The notes under the pieces are model-generated. The model was not told where the DNA came from. It made no database searches and was given only the letters and a program-made list of their open reading frames with translations. Of a DNA stretch of 64,000 nt, positions 47,873 through 57,335 are shown in pieces; position 1 is the first letter of the stretch, and each line of letters starts with the position of its first letter. Where the stretch lies: NCBI GenBank assembly GCA_030530865.1, contig JAUMUC010000005.1, positions 1-64,000 of the forward strand. The letters are read 5' to 3'. Both the position numbers and the translations under genes were made by a program. This DNA is from Lactobacillus sp. (lineage in GTDB: Bacteria > Bacillota > Bacilli > Lactobacillales > Lactobacillaceae).

Positions 47873-48854
47873 ATGAAACATAAATTATCACACATTTTTA
47901 TCGCTACATTAATGGCGATTAGTTTTGTAGTATTGGTAGACACGCATAATCACAATGTTCAAGCCGCACAAAAAACTATTCAAACAATTAGATATAACAA
48001 TTCAACCATCGAGGCACTTGCTTACAACAAGCATGGTAAGTATTTAACTGGAAAAAACAATTTAATTAAAACTGATGCAGTTTTGACATACTATGGCGCC
48101 CCACGAATTATCAGAGGTCAAAAGTATGCTTGTTACTATATCGGTAACGGAAAATATATTCCATTAAATTCAATTGGAAAGATTGATGGTAAAAATACTT
48201 TCCGCTTGTTGAATAATAGTTATATCTACAATATTAGAGGCAAGAAAATAGGTAAGTTATCTTATAAATATCCTGTACATTTTACAAATAATTTAAAGAA
48301 AACTAATCAAGATAAGAAGTATTTCGTAATTAAATCAAATAGAAATTCTAAAGGTATTATATCTAGTACTCAAAAATACTATCTACCTTACAAAAAAAAT
48401 ACGGAATAGTTATTATTACGCCTTGGGAAAAGGTAAATATATTAATGTCAGAAATGTTGCAACAATTAACGGCTTACAGAATTGTTCTAATGGTGAAAAA
48501 GTCACAGTAATGGCTACTAGAAATCAAAAAGTTCTAGTTTATGTTGAAAACACTACCGATGATGAAAAGGCAGGTAAATGGCTACCTGGAACTACTAAAA
48601 TTAACGGAATTGTCACTAATCGTGTTATTGTAGATGGAAAGACGGTTAACGTCCAAACAGGAGATATGGTTGTTGGTCAGAGTATTCCTAATGGTACGAC
48701 TATAACTGTTAACGCCAGGACTTTTGGACCGCAATTTAGATATCAAATCAAAGGAACTCACTTGTTTATAGATTCTTCAGATGTAAAGAAAACCAAAACT
48801 AAAGTTTCAAATTATCTTCCATATTTTGTAGATTTAGATAATTTAACTAATTAA
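47873..48854 (+). pseudogene. SLAP-type exported protein split at an A8 tract (possibly phase-variable)
   Basis: The first frame (47873-48409, 178 codons) has a signal peptide (MKHKLSHIFIATLMAISFVVLV, cleavage near VQA) and SLAP-like modules (YACYYIGNGKYIPLNSI). It runs off frame at eight A bases (48392-48399). One A fewer would continue as KKIRNSYYYALGKGKYIN into the second frame, which extends to the stop at 48854 with further modules (NGIVTNRVIVDG, FRYQIKGTHLFIDSSDV). The whole would be about 326 residues, a wall-associated S-layer-type protein. The break may be a true mutation, slippage-based on/off control, or transcriptional slippage. It follows an Rgg gene and a transposase scar. Confidence 0.7.
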
Positions 48855-48940
48855 AATCGAGCATAACCTTCTTTATTGAAGATTTAATCATATATAAAGT
48901 ACAAGTTTTCCTTATGAAAGGATAATTGAATATTGCACAA

Positions 48941-48972
48941 AAAGACAGGACTACAAATGAGCCTGTCTTTTT
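48941..48972 (+). terminator. Terminator of the SLAP gene
   Basis: Stem AAAGACAGG (48941-48949) with CCTGTCTTT (48962-48970), 12-nt loop, T-run. Placed ~90 bp after the split SLAP gene. Confidence 0.8.
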
Positions 48973-49050
48973 ACTACTTGATATGAATATTTTATTATCA
49001 ACAGATATACAAAAATTATTGTATCATGGAGAAATACTATTTTTAACAAC

Positions 49051-49080
49051 AAAAAAGACCTAGTCATCGGCTAGATCTTT
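49051..49080 (-). terminator. Terminator of tRNA-Thr
   Basis: Hairpin AAAGATCTAG/CTAGGTCTTT with one mismatch and six T on the minus strand, 9 bp after the tRNA 3' end. Confidence 0.75.
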
Positions 49081-49088
49081 AAAATTCA

Positions 49089-49161
49089 TGCTGACTAGAG
49101 GATTCGAACCTCCGACCTCATCATTACTAGTGACGTGCTCTGCCAACTGAGCTAAGTCAGC
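49089..49161 (-). tRNA. tRNA-Thr (anticodon AGT)
   Basis: 73 nt. Acceptor arms GCTGACT/AGTCAGC with discriminator A, D-arm TAGCTCAGTTGGCAGAGC, anticodon stem CGTCA/TGATG around loop CTAGTAA (anticodon AGT), T-arm GGAGG-TTCGAAT-CCTCT. CCA is not encoded. Confidence 0.92.
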
Positions 49162-49294
49162 GTTGTGTTTTTACAACAATAAATACTATACCGTATGGAA
49201 TGAGTTTCTGCAAGTAAAAAAATCAATTTTTTCTGATTTTTCTTTATAAAACATTTACAATATAAGTATTCGTATTATTAGAAAGAAGGATTTT

Positions 49295-49996
49295 ATGGTA
49301 ACAGCAAGTACAAACTTGGTTCAATTGGAATGGTTATTCCGTGTAATTCTAGCAGCTATCTGCGGTGGGTTAATTGGATATGAGCGTGCTACTCAAAGAA
49401 AAAGTGCCGGTGTTAGAACTCACATTGTTGTAGCTATCGCCTCAGCTTTATTCATGATCGTTTCCAAATATGGTTTCTACGATCTATTGAAGCTCCAAAG
49501 CATCTCCCTTGACCCATCTCGGATTGCGGCTCAAATCGTTACCGGTATTTCCTTCATTGGTGCTGGGACTATTCTGATTCGTCGCGAACAAGTCTCTGGT
49601 TTAACAACTGCAGCTGGTGTTTGGGCAGTAGCTGCGATCGGTACCTCTATCGGTGCCGGCCTTTACTCAATCGGTATTACTACAACCGTCTTTCTCTTTA
49701 TTATCCAACGTATTTTCCACGATGATAATTTCACTGAAAAAATCATTCGTCGCGTTCGCTTCAATATCCAAGTTGAAGTTGAAAATCGTCCTGGTATTTT
49801 AAAAGAAATTCGTGAACAACTCGAACAAAATAATGTCGAAAATATTTCTATTAAATTGCTTGATGTCACTGATAGCAAAATTATTTTTAATACTGATGGG
49901 ATCATCTATAATAAGACTGATGAAAACGAAATTATTTTAAATTTGAAGAAATATCCTAACGTGATTCGGATCAACTTCACTCGTGGAGGTAACTAA
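49295..49996 (+). CDS. MgtC/SapB-family membrane protein
   Basis: 233 residues. The N-terminal ~140 residues carry four or five membrane segments with the MgtC signature GGLIGYERATQRKSAGVRTHIVV (here split by natural variation) and GISFIGAGTIL. The C-terminal ~75 residues form an ACT-like cytosolic domain (VENRPGILKEIREQLEQNNV). The family is linked to Mg2+ homeostasis and inhibition of ATP synthase in pathogens; its role in lactobacilli is not established. The following gene starts 2 bp after the stop, so the two form an operon. Confidence 0.87.
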   Translation: MVTASTNLVQLEWLFRVILAAICGGLIGYERATQRKSAGVRTHIVVAIASALFMIVSKYGFYDLLKLQSISLDPSRIAAQIVTGISFIGAGTILIRREQVSGLTTAAGVWAVAAIGTSIGAGLYSIGITTTVFLFIIQRIFHDDNFTEKIIRRVRFNIQVEVENRPGILKEIREQLEQNNVENISIKLLDVTDSKIIFNTDGIIYNKTDENEIILNLKKYPNVIRINFTRGGN

Positions 49997-49998
49997 TT

Positions 49999-51168
49999 AT
50001 GGCAACCGCTCTGGATTATCTGCGGTGGCGTGGTGATTTAAAAATTGGCGGGAATCATCCTTTTAATAGTGTTGATGCTGCACTTTTAGCATCGATTATC
50101 TATTTACCTTTTGATGAAACTGCTGTTGGTCATACCCTTGCAGAAATTTCCGAAGAAATTAAGCATCATACCCTCTTGTTTCGTAAAGTTAAAGATGAGG
50201 CAAAAACTGAACTCGACTTGTTGCCACTTTGTGACCGTTTAGGTTCGCTCAAATTGCTTGATTGGGTTGATAAGTTTGAGACTAACCCAGTTCCTATTCA
50301 ATTTAGTGCTGGAACTTTTCGTCTAACTGATCACAAAATTGTTGTCGTTTATCGTGGAACCGATAGTTCAATGGTCGGCTGGAAAGAAGACTTTTACATG
50401 AACTATCAACACACGATTACCGGGCAAGATATTGCTGCGACCTATTTAAAAGAAGTCGCCAAAAAATTCCCCGACGATGATATTTATGTAACTGGTCACT
50501 CAAAAGGTGGTAATTTTGCCTTATATGCGAGTGCATACGTGACAGAAGATGTTCAAGATCGAATCATCCAAGTGACTAATTTTGATGGCCCTGGCTTTTA
50601 TTACAACGTTTTAAATAGTGATGGCTACAAGCGGATTTTGCCAAAAATGAAAACCTATATTCCAGAAGGATCAACCTTTGGCATTATGCTTGATCATACC
50701 GAACGTGTTTTGGTGGTCAAATCGGTCTATCCTCGTGCTGCACAACATGATCCACGTCGCTGGTCAGTTGGTAGAAATAGTTTTGTTTTAGGTAAAGAAT
50801 TGCAACCAGCCTCACGCATCATGCGTCACGCGTTGATTGAAATTAATGATATTATTCCTGCAAAAGCTAGACGACAAGCTTACTACACCTTATTCGATAC
50901 CTTTGAACAAGCAAATATCAACGATGTAAATCAAATTTCCTTGAGCTCATTAAAGGGAACTTTACGATTAGGACGAGTATATTACGCGCTTGATCCAGAA
51001 ACTAGAAGAGTCTTCAACATCATGTTGGCCCAAATTTGGCAAGCTTATCGCAAGAATCTCAACTTACCATTCATGGAATCAAAATATCGTAACATGCCGA
51101 TCAGTAATGATTCTTACAAAAAGCAGCTATTCTATGAGTTTTACTCAAAAGAATTTTATGAAAAATAA
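49999..51168 (+). CDS. DUF2974 (Mbeg1-like) alpha/beta-hydrolase
   Basis: 389 residues. An alpha/beta-hydrolase core with nucleophile elbow GHSKGGNFAL (Ser about residue 167), oxyanion region VVYRGTDSSMVGWKEDFYM and Asp/His candidates after it, as in the DUF2974 family of lipase-fold proteins common in lactobacilli. No signal peptide is present. The natural ester is unknown. It is second in an operon with the MgtC-type gene and is convergent with the ROK kinase. Confidence 0.82.
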   Translation: MATALDYLRWRGDLKIGGNHPFNSVDAALLASIIYLPFDETAVGHTLAEISEEIKHHTLLFRKVKDEAKTELDLLPLCDRLGSLKLLDWVDKFETNPVPIQFSAGTFRLTDHKIVVVYRGTDSSMVGWKEDFYMNYQHTITGQDIAATYLKEVAKKFPDDDIYVTGHSKGGNFALYASAYVTEDVQDRIIQVTNFDGPGFYYNVLNSDGYKRILPKMKTYIPEGSTFGIMLDHTERVLVVKSVYPRAAQHDPRRWSVGRNSFVLGKELQPASRIMRHALIEINDIIPAKARRQAYYTLFDTFEQANINDVNQISLSSLKGTLRLGRVYYALDPETRRVFNIMLAQIWQAYRKNLNLPFMESKYRNMPISNDSYKKQLFYEFYSKEFYEK

Positions 51169-51198
51169 AAAGAGACAGCTTTGGGCTGTCTCTTTTTT
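51165..51198. terminator. Bidirectional terminator between DUF2974 and ROK genes
   Basis: Stem GAGACAGC (51172-51179) with GCTGTCTC (51185-51192), flanked by A and T runs. Confidence 0.88.
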
Positions 51199-51199
51199 G

Positions 51200-51215
51200 C
51201 GTTTCACGTGAAACT
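51200..51215. promoter_or_regulatory. parS-like site 2
   Basis: CGTTTCACGTGAAACT contains the perfect 14-bp parS core GTTTCACGTGAAAC; only the outermost bases differ from the consensus. It overlaps the stop codon of the ROK kinase gene, ~13 kb or more from the origin. Confidence 0.88.
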
Positions 51216-52086
51216 ACTTTGCAATTTTCTTTGCCATTTCGATGCAACCTAAAACAGCTGATCCATTGTTTTCAACGGCAGGACGAACAATCATTTCATC
51301 CAAATTCAAGCCGTCAAAGTAGCCGTTCATAAAGAGAGCAAAATCATCTCTAACTTCTGGCATATCGTCTTCAGTTAAAACAGATCCTCCAACGATCATA
51401 ACATCTGGTCTAGCAGTAAGATAAATATCAAATAAAAGTTGAGCTACGTAGTAACGAATAAACTTGAAAGTTTCGTGATCTCTAGGTAAATCTTCACCTG
51501 GAATCCCAGTTCTACCTTTCAAAGTAGGACCAGCTGCTAAGCCTTCAAAACAAGCATCTTTGTGGAAAATACAACCACCGACAAATTTGTCATCAGGGTG
51601 TTTTCTAGCAACCATATGACCCATTTCAGGGTGATTGTTCAAGCCGATAAACTTATCACCTTGCATCAAACCACCACCGATACCTGTTCCAATAGTGATG
51701 TAAAGTAAACTCTTATCTAACTTTTTACCACGAGCAATAAATTCACCATAAGCTGATGCATTAACGTCAGTAGTAATTGCTACAGGCACATTTAAGCCAC
51801 GTTCAAATGCTCCTTTCAAATCAAAGTTGCTCCAACCATCTTTTGGTGTATTTTTGATAAATCCGTAAGTTTCAGAATGCTTATCAATATCAATTGGGCC
51901 AAAAGTACCGATTGCAACACTCTTTAAGGCATATTTTCTAAAAAAGTCCAAACAGTTGTTGATAGTTGATTCTGGATCTTCTGTCTTTACGCGAGCTTGA
52001 TCAACAATCTTTTGCTTTTCATCAGCTACTGCAACAATAAATTTTGTACCGCCGGCTTCGACAGTTCCATAGTATTTTTCTGCCAT
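51214..52086 (-). CDS. scrK: ROK-family sugar kinase (fructokinase/glucokinase-like)
   Basis: 290 residues. N-terminal phosphate loop GTVEAGGTKFIVAVAD, catalytic Asp in ITTDVNASAYGE, ROK signature region GTGIGGGLMQGDKF and a zinc-site-like GHMVARKHPDDKFVGGCIFHKDACFEGLAAGP. The latter is typical of bacterial fructokinases of the ScrK type, which phosphorylate fructose to fructose 6-phosphate. Glucose or mannose activity is possible. It is cytosolic, downstream of dnaB on the same strand with an 11-bp gap. Confidence 0.83.
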   Translation of the reverse strand: MAEKYYGTVEAGGTKFIVAVADEKQKIVDQARVKTEDPESTINNCLDFFRKYALKSVAIGTFGPIDIDKHSETYGFIKNTPKDGWSNFDLKGAFERGLNVPVAITTDVNASAYGEFIARGKKLDKSLLYITIGTGIGGGLMQGDKFIGLNNHPEMGHMVARKHPDDKFVGGCIFHKDACFEGLAAGPTLKGRTGIPGEDLPRDHETFKFIRYYVAQLLFDIYLTARPDVMIVGGSVLTEDDMPEVRDDFALFMNGYFDGLNLDEMIVRPAVENNGSAVLGCIEMAKKIAK

Positions 52087-52097
52087 AGTTATTCCTC

Positions 52098-53465
52098 TTA
52101 TTCTTGGTGTCTAAAGTCAATATTTGAAAAGCGATTATACGGCTTAGAGAACATCAATTTAACAGATCCTCGACTACCTGAACGGTTCTTTTCAATGATA
52201 ACTTCTACTTCACCATTATCATTTTCTTCAATTTCGCTTTCTTCACCATCATCACGTTCGTCGCGATAATAGTCATCTCTGTATAAGAATGAAACGATAT
52301 CCGCATCTTGTTCGATTGATCCAGATTCACGAATATCTGATAAAACTGGTCGCTTATCTTGTCTTTGTTCAACAGAACGTGACAATTGTGACAAAGCAAT
52401 CACGGGAACATGCAATTCTTTAGCTAATTTTTTCAATTGCCGAGAAATTGCAGAAACTTCTTGTTGTCTGGACTCAGATTTAGGGCCTTCAATCAATTGT
52501 AAGTAGTCGATGATAATTAGCCCTAGGTTATTAGTTTCTTTTGCTAAACGGCGTGATTTGGCCCGAATTTCACTCATTTTAATTCCGGGAGTATCATCAA
52601 TATAAATTGATGCTTCGCCAAGTGCACCAGTTGCACTAACTAACTTGTTCCATTCTTCATCGTCTAATTGACCTGTTCGCAAGTGTTGGGAATCAATTAA
52701 ACCTTCAGATGCAATCATTCTTTGAACTAATTGTTCCCCACTCATTTCTAGAGAAAAGAGTGCACAAGTTTTATCGCCTAAAATGCCAACATGTTGGGCA
52801 ATATTTAAGGCAAAAGCAGTTTTACCAACACCAGGACGTGCTGCAATGATAATTAATTCATCATCATGAAAACCGGTTGTCATTCTATCTAACTCAGTAA
52901 ATCCAGTAGCCAAACCGGTTACTTCATTACCGTCATTAGGAATATTGCTCAATTGTTGGACAGTCGCATCAACAATTTCAGAAATTCGTCTAAAATCACC
53001 AGTTTTGTTTTCAGAAGCAACACCCATGATTTTGCTTTCAGCTTCGTCTAAGATATCTGTCACATCGTCACTACTTTGAATGGCAGTAGTAATAATGCTT
53101 TGACTAGCTGAAATCAATTGTCTAAGCAATGCCTTTTGGTGAACAATCTTAGCGTAATAAGTGACGTGAGCAGAAGTTGGTGTAGCCATTGCCAATTCAG
53201 CAATATAACTGATGTCACCAATATCTTCTAGTTGATTTCTATTTTTTAACTCAGATTGTAAAGTTAAAATATCAATTTCATCGCCACGATCACTTAAATC
53301 TAGCATCGCTTGGAAAATAATCTGATTTGCTCTGGTATAAAAATCAGCTGGCGTCAGTTCACTACTAGCATCAGCTATGGCTTCTGGGTTAATAAAAATT
53401 GCCCCTAAAACCGCCTTTTCAGCCTCTGCATCGTGTGGAATCTGATTTGAAATAACATTATCCAT
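52098..53465 (-). CDS. dnaB: Replicative DNA helicase
   Basis: About 455 residues (DnaC of Bacillus naming). N-terminal domain (1-150, IPHDAEAEKAVLGAIFINPEAI), linker, and RecA-like C-terminal ATPase with Walker A ARPGVGKTAFALN, Walker B LIIIDYLQL and arginine-finger region RSGSRGSVKLMF. The hexamer unwinds DNA at the fork. Two adjacent ATG codons overlap the rplI stop; the second has better spacing to GAGGG. Gene order rplI-dnaB is the conserved Firmicute one. Confidence 0.95.
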   Translation of the reverse strand: MDNVISNQIPHDAEAEKAVLGAIFINPEAIADASSELTPADFYTRANQIIFQAMLDLSDRGDEIDILTLQSELKNRNQLEDIGDISYIAELAMATPTSAHVTYYAKIVHQKALLRQLISASQSIITTAIQSSDDVTDILDEAESKIMGVASENKTGDFRRISEIVDATVQQLSNIPNDGNEVTGLATGFTELDRMTTGFHDDELIIIAARPGVGKTAFALNIAQHVGILGDKTCALFSLEMSGEQLVQRMIASEGLIDSQHLRTGQLDDEEWNKLVSATGALGEASIYIDDTPGIKMSEIRAKSRRLAKETNNLGLIIIDYLQLIEGPKSESRQQEVSAISRQLKKLAKELHVPVIALSQLSRSVEQRQDKRPVLSDIRESGSIEQDADIVSFLYRDDYYRDERDDGEESEIEENDNGEVEVIIEKNRSGSRGSVKLMFSKPYNRFSNIDFRHQE

Positions 53466-53467
53466 CA

Positions 53468-53923
53468 TTAACCCTCAGGTACAACGTGAATTCTAATCGT
53501 AGCTTCTACACCTTTGAAAAGCTTAACTTTAACATTAGTGTAGCCTAAAGTCTTAACAGGTTCTGACAATTCAAGCTTACGCTTGTCGACCTTGATCTTG
53601 AATTGCTTTTCCAATTCTTCAACAATCTTCTTACTTGAAATTGAGCCGAATAAGCGAGAATCTGCACCAGCTTTGCTGGTAAATTTAACAACTGTCTTGT
53701 CATCTTCAAGTTGAGCCTTAACCTTTTCAGCATCAGCTTTTTCAGCTTCATAAGCAGCTTTTTCGTTAGCTTGAATACGAGCTAAAGTGTTTAAGTTTCC
53801 TGAGTTAGCTGGCTTTGCTAAGTTCTTTTTAAACAAAAAGTTTTGAGCGTAACCATCTGGCACTTCTTTAACTTGTCCACGTTTTCCTCTACCTCTAACG
53901 TCTTCTGTAAAAATAACCTTCAT
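53468..53923 (-). CDS. rplI: Ribosomal protein bL9
   Basis: 151 residues. The N-terminal signature MKVIFTEDVRGRGKRGQVKEVPDGYAQNFL, long connecting helix and C-terminal rRNA-binding domain are all present. It binds 23S rRNA domain V at the base of the L1 stalk. Located between gdpP (14 bp) and dnaB (overlapping stop/start), as in other Firmicutes. Confidence 0.97.
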   Translation of the reverse strand: MKVIFTEDVRGRGKRGQVKEVPDGYAQNFLFKKNLAKPANSGNLNTLARIQANEKAAYEAEKADAEKVKAQLEDDKTVVKFTSKAGADSRLFGSISSKKIVEELEKQFKIKVDKRKLELSEPVKTLGYTNVKVKLFKGVEATIRIHVVPEG

Positions 53924-53937
53924 AGTTGGCTCCTTTC

Positions 53938-55959
53938 TTAGTTAGATTGACTTTCAGCTAAATATTCATCAATTGCTTTGATTAAAATAGCTTTCACTTC
54001 ATCTAAACTCTTATCTTTAATTTGCGTAGCAGCGTTGGATAAGTGTCCACCACCACCTAATTTTTCCATGATTAATTGGACATTAATTTTACCCATTGAT
54101 CTAGCTGAAATTCTAACCGTATCTTTAGCACTTCTAGTAATTGCAAAACTTGCTTCGACATCTTGCAAGTCCAAAGCAGTATCTGCTGCTTGTGCGGTTA
54201 AAACTTGATCGTATAATTCGGTCTCATCGCCCATTAAAACAGCCATATTTGGCTTAACCATATCTAATGTTGCAACCAAATGTGTCCGCTTCAAGAAGCT
54301 AGAAATGTCTTCTTTGAGCAATTCACTAACAACCATTGAATCAGCTCCAATTGAACGTAAGTAACTTGCTGCATCAAAAGTTCTAGTACCTGTTCTCAAT
54401 GAGAATTCTTTTGAATCAACTACAATTCCGGCTAACATGGCTGTTGCATCCAAACTAGTTAAGATACGTTTTTCTTTACCAGTTTGTTGATATTCAACCA
54501 TTTCAGCTACCAATTCACAAGCTGAAGAAGCATATGGTTCAACATAGGTTAAAATTGGATTTTCAGGGAATTCTTCACCACGACGGTGGTGGTCAATGAC
54601 AATAATTCTATTTTTAAGTTTTTCATATAATGGTTGGCAGTATGAAATTGAATACTTAGAGTGATCGACCATCACTAAAATTGATCGATCGGTGGCTAAA
54701 TTAATTGCATCTGCAGAATTAATTAGCACATTTTCATCTGTAGCTTTCAACTTAGTGATCAAACGAGCTACATCGTAATTATTAGATTCAGTATCTAAGA
54801 CCACATTAGCATCGATGCCATTAAATTGGGCAATTTTGACAATACCTAAAGCACTACCGACTGAGTCCATGTCTGGGAATTGGTGGCCCACCACAAATAC
54901 TCTATCAGCATCTTTAAATAACTCAGTAACCGCTTGAGAAACCATGCGGGCTCTAACTCTAGTTCGCTTTTCCATTGGATTAGACTTACCACCAAAGTAT
55001 TGAACTTCTTGACCTGGCACTCTGACAACTACTTGATCCCCACCACGACCTAAAGCTAAATCTAAATTAGATTGAGCTTGGGTCGCAATTTCAGGTAATG
55101 AATTTGCACCATAAGCAATACCCACTGACAAAGTCAAAGGCATGTTTTGACGACTAGTTTCTTGACGAACGCGGTCGATAACTGAGAATTTATCTTCCTT
55201 CATTTGGTTGATACTTTCAACATAACTCAGCAAGATAAAGTGATCTTCATCAATTCGCTTCAAGTATGAATTAAACTTGCCTGCATATGCACTCAAAGTG
55301 GTTTGAATATAAGAGCTCATGTTGGCCAATTCTTGGTCTGACATAGTTTCGCTCAATTCATCATAGTTATCGATGAATATTTGAGCAATTGCAAGTCTTT
55401 CAGCATAATAGCGCTCTTCAATATTGGCATATTTAGAAATATCTAAGAGGTAAATAACGCCAAGCTCATCTTGAACCACCATTTCAAATTGGTGATCGTC
55501 CCATTCAACAACACGATTTTCTGCAGTATCAGCATTAATCGCTTCATTCAATAAGCGTTCGAGATCTTCATCGACAGATTTAATTGGATGCCCAATCAAA
55601 TCATCACTCTTCAAGTACAATTGCAAATATGGATTTACCCATTGAATTTGATGATCTTTATCATAAAGTAAAATACCAAGAGGCATCTTGATTAACGCTT
55701 CTTGTTCACTTCTTTTTATTCGGTATGATAGGTTTGCTGCAAAGTTATTAGCGTTTTGTGCTAAAACATATGCCCCATAGGCTGAGATGATAATCGTAAA
55801 AATGAAGATTAACACCATTGCTATACCGTAGGTCCAGTTAATAATCAGCCCACAGACTCCGCCTAAAAACGACAAACCTATAATCAACATAATAGAAGCT
55901 GTTAGCCGAGAATCTTTTAAGAAAGTTGGCAACTCTAAGTGCTTCAATAATGATTTCAT
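53938..55959 (-). CDS. gdpP: Cyclic-di-AMP phosphodiesterase GdpP
   Basis: 673 residues. Two N-terminal membrane helices (about 17-58), a PAS domain (about 85-170), a degenerate GGDEF domain (about 175-305) and a DHH/DHHA1 phosphodiesterase: VVGHQFPDMDSVGSALG, MVDHSK, VIDHHRRGEEF and the C-terminal GGGGHLSNAA. It splits c-di-AMP, the second messenger controlling K+ and osmolyte balance and wall stress. Conserved position between rpsR and rplI. Confidence 0.95.
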   Translation of the reverse strand: MKSLLKHLELPTFLKDSRLTASIMLIIGLSFLGGVCGLIINWTYGIAMVLIFIFTIIISAYGAYVLAQNANNFAANLSYRIKRSEQEALIKMPLGILLYDKDHQIQWVNPYLQLYLKSDDLIGHPIKSVDEDLERLLNEAINADTAENRVVEWDDHQFEMVVQDELGVIYLLDISKYANIEERYYAERLAIAQIFIDNYDELSETMSDQELANMSSYIQTTLSAYAGKFNSYLKRIDEDHFILLSYVESINQMKEDKFSVIDRVRQETSRQNMPLTLSVGIAYGANSLPEIATQAQSNLDLALGRGGDQVVVRVPGQEVQYFGGKSNPMEKRTRVRARMVSQAVTELFKDADRVFVVGHQFPDMDSVGSALGIVKIAQFNGIDANVVLDTESNNYDVARLITKLKATDENVLINSADAINLATDRSILVMVDHSKYSISYCQPLYEKLKNRIIVIDHHRRGEEFPENPILTYVEPYASSACELVAEMVEYQQTGKEKRILTSLDATAMLAGIVVDSKEFSLRTGTRTFDAASYLRSIGADSMVVSELLKEDISSFLKRTHLVATLDMVKPNMAVLMGDETELYDQVLTAQAADTALDLQDVEASFAITRSAKDTVRISARSMGKINVQLIMEKLGGGGHLSNAATQIKDKSLDEVKAILIKAIDEYLAESQSN

Positions 55960-56034
55960 AGTGATCCTTCCAATTTTAAACAGAATATATCACTCTTAAT
56001 TATACTAGGAAATTGATGCAAAATAAAATAAACA

Positions 56035-56066
56035 AAAAAGGAATCACCTAAGTGATTCCTTTTTAA
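56035..56066. terminator. Terminator of the rpsF-ssb-rpsR operon
   Basis: Stem AAGGAATCAC-CTAA-GTGATTCCTT with A and T flanks, just after the rpsR stop codon and before gdpP. Confidence 0.88.
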
Positions 56067-56072
56067 TCCATA

Positions 56073-56309
56073 TTAGTCTTCTGCTACGAATGGTAACAAT
56101 GCCATAATACGGGCACGCTTGATTGCATTAGCAACTAAACGTTGGTTCTTTGCACTAGTGCCAGTGACACGACGTGGTAAAATTTTACCTCTTTCTGAGA
56201 TAAAACGTTTCAACAAGTCAACATCTTTGTAGTCAACGTATTCAATGTGGTTAGCTGCAATGTAGTCAACCTTACGACGGCGACGTCCGCCTCTTCTTTG
56301 TTGAGCCAT
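56073..56309 (-). CDS. rpsR: Ribosomal protein bS18
   Basis: 78 residues, Arg-rich N-terminus ([16 protein letters not shown]) and core [38 protein letters not shown]. It pairs with bS6 on the small-subunit platform. Last gene of rpsF-ssb-rpsR. The conserved zinc-ligand Cys residues of some S18 proteins are absent. Confidence 0.97.
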   Translation of the reverse strand: MAQQRRGGRRRRKVDYIAANHIEYVDYKDVDLLKRFISERGKILPRRVTGTSAKNQRLVANAIKRARIMALLPFVAED

Positions 56310-56334
56310 ATCCCTAGATCCTTTCTTTTATTAA

Positions 56335-56811
56335 TTAGAATGGTAAATCATCATCTGAAATATCAAGTGAATCACCTGATCCTTTAAATGGATCTGGTGC
56401 ATTCGTAGCTGATGTACCATTGTTTGATGGAGCTTGAGTAGCTGTTGGAGCTGCTGGTGATGTTGCACCACCTAATCTAGCTTCACGGCTTCTCTTTGAT
56501 TCCAAGAGTGAGAAATTATCAACGACAACTTCTGTTACATAAACTCTTTGTCCATCATTGTTTTCATAGTTTCTGGTTTGGATTCGACCTTCGATTCCTA
56601 CCAAGGTACCCTTGCTGGTGAAATTAGTGAAGTTTTCAGCGGATTTACGCCAAATTACACAGTTAATAAAGTCAGCTTCACGTTCACCTTGAGCGTTAGT
56701 AAACTGACGATCAACAGCAAGACTAAACGTAGCAACCGAGATTCCACTCCCAGTAGTACGTAATTCAGGATCACGTGTTAAACGACCGATTAGTACAACT
56801 CTATTTATCAT
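56335..56811 (-). CDS. ssb: Single-stranded DNA-binding protein
   Basis: 158 residues. OB-fold domain 1-110 ([31 protein letters not shown]), a Gly/Thr/Asn/Pro-rich linker and the acidic C-terminal tip DISDDDLPF that docks repair and replication proteins. Between rpsF and rpsR as usual. Confidence 0.97.
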   Translation of the reverse strand: MINRVVLIGRLTRDPELRTTGSGISVATFSLAVDRQFTNAQGEREADFINCVIWRKSAENFTNFTSKGTLVGIEGRIQTRNYENNDGQRVYVTEVVVDNFSLLESKRSREARLGGATSPAAPTATQAPSNNGTSATNAPDPFKGSGDSLDISDDDLPF

Positions 56812-56847
56812 ACTATAGTCCTCCTTTTCCTAAATCACGATATTAAA

Positions 56848-57141
56848 TTACTTGTCTAACTTTACAGTCATTGAACGCAATACTGCGCTATCAATCTTTG
56901 ACAAACGAGTGAATTCGTCAACTGCTTCAGCGTTATCAGCAGTGAAAGTCATAATGTGGTATGTACCTTCACGATATTTGTTGATTTCGTATGCAAAACG
57001 ACGCTTGCCCCAGTCACTTGATTCAATCATAGTACCACCGTTATCTGCGATTACTTTATCGTAATTTTCGATAAGGCTCTTCTTAGCATCTTCTTCAAGA
57101 TCAGGCTTGATGATGTAAGTTACTTCGTACTTAGTTGCCAT
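56848..57141 (-). CDS. rpsF: Ribosomal protein bS6
   Basis: 97 residues: [38 protein letters not shown]. Binds the central domain of 16S rRNA with bS18. First gene of the operon; AAAGGAGG precedes the ATG. The 194-bp gap to gyrA upstream holds its promoter and a weak CACGTG palindrome. Confidence 0.97.
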   Translation of the reverse strand: MATKYEVTYIIKPDLEEDAKKSLIENYDKVIADNGGTMIESSDWGKRRFAYEINKYREGTYHIMTFTADNAEAVDEFTRLSKIDSAVLRSMTVKLDK

Positions 57142-57335
57142 GACTATGCACCTCCTTTTGGACTTAATGGTTCTTCTAATTCTAAGAACAAGGAGTAATG
57201 TTAATTACTCACAATTATATATTCTAGCATTAAAAGAAAAAATTACCAAATTTTTCACGTGATCCTGATGTGATTTTTTTCACACCTATTTATTACTTAC
57301 GTAAAGATTGGTAATTTTTCCTAAAAAATTTATTT

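Noticed and set aside
57251..57266. Third parS site (TTTTTCACGTGATCCT)
   Set aside because: Only 12 of 16 positions match the consensus and the palindrome arms are broken outside CACGTG.
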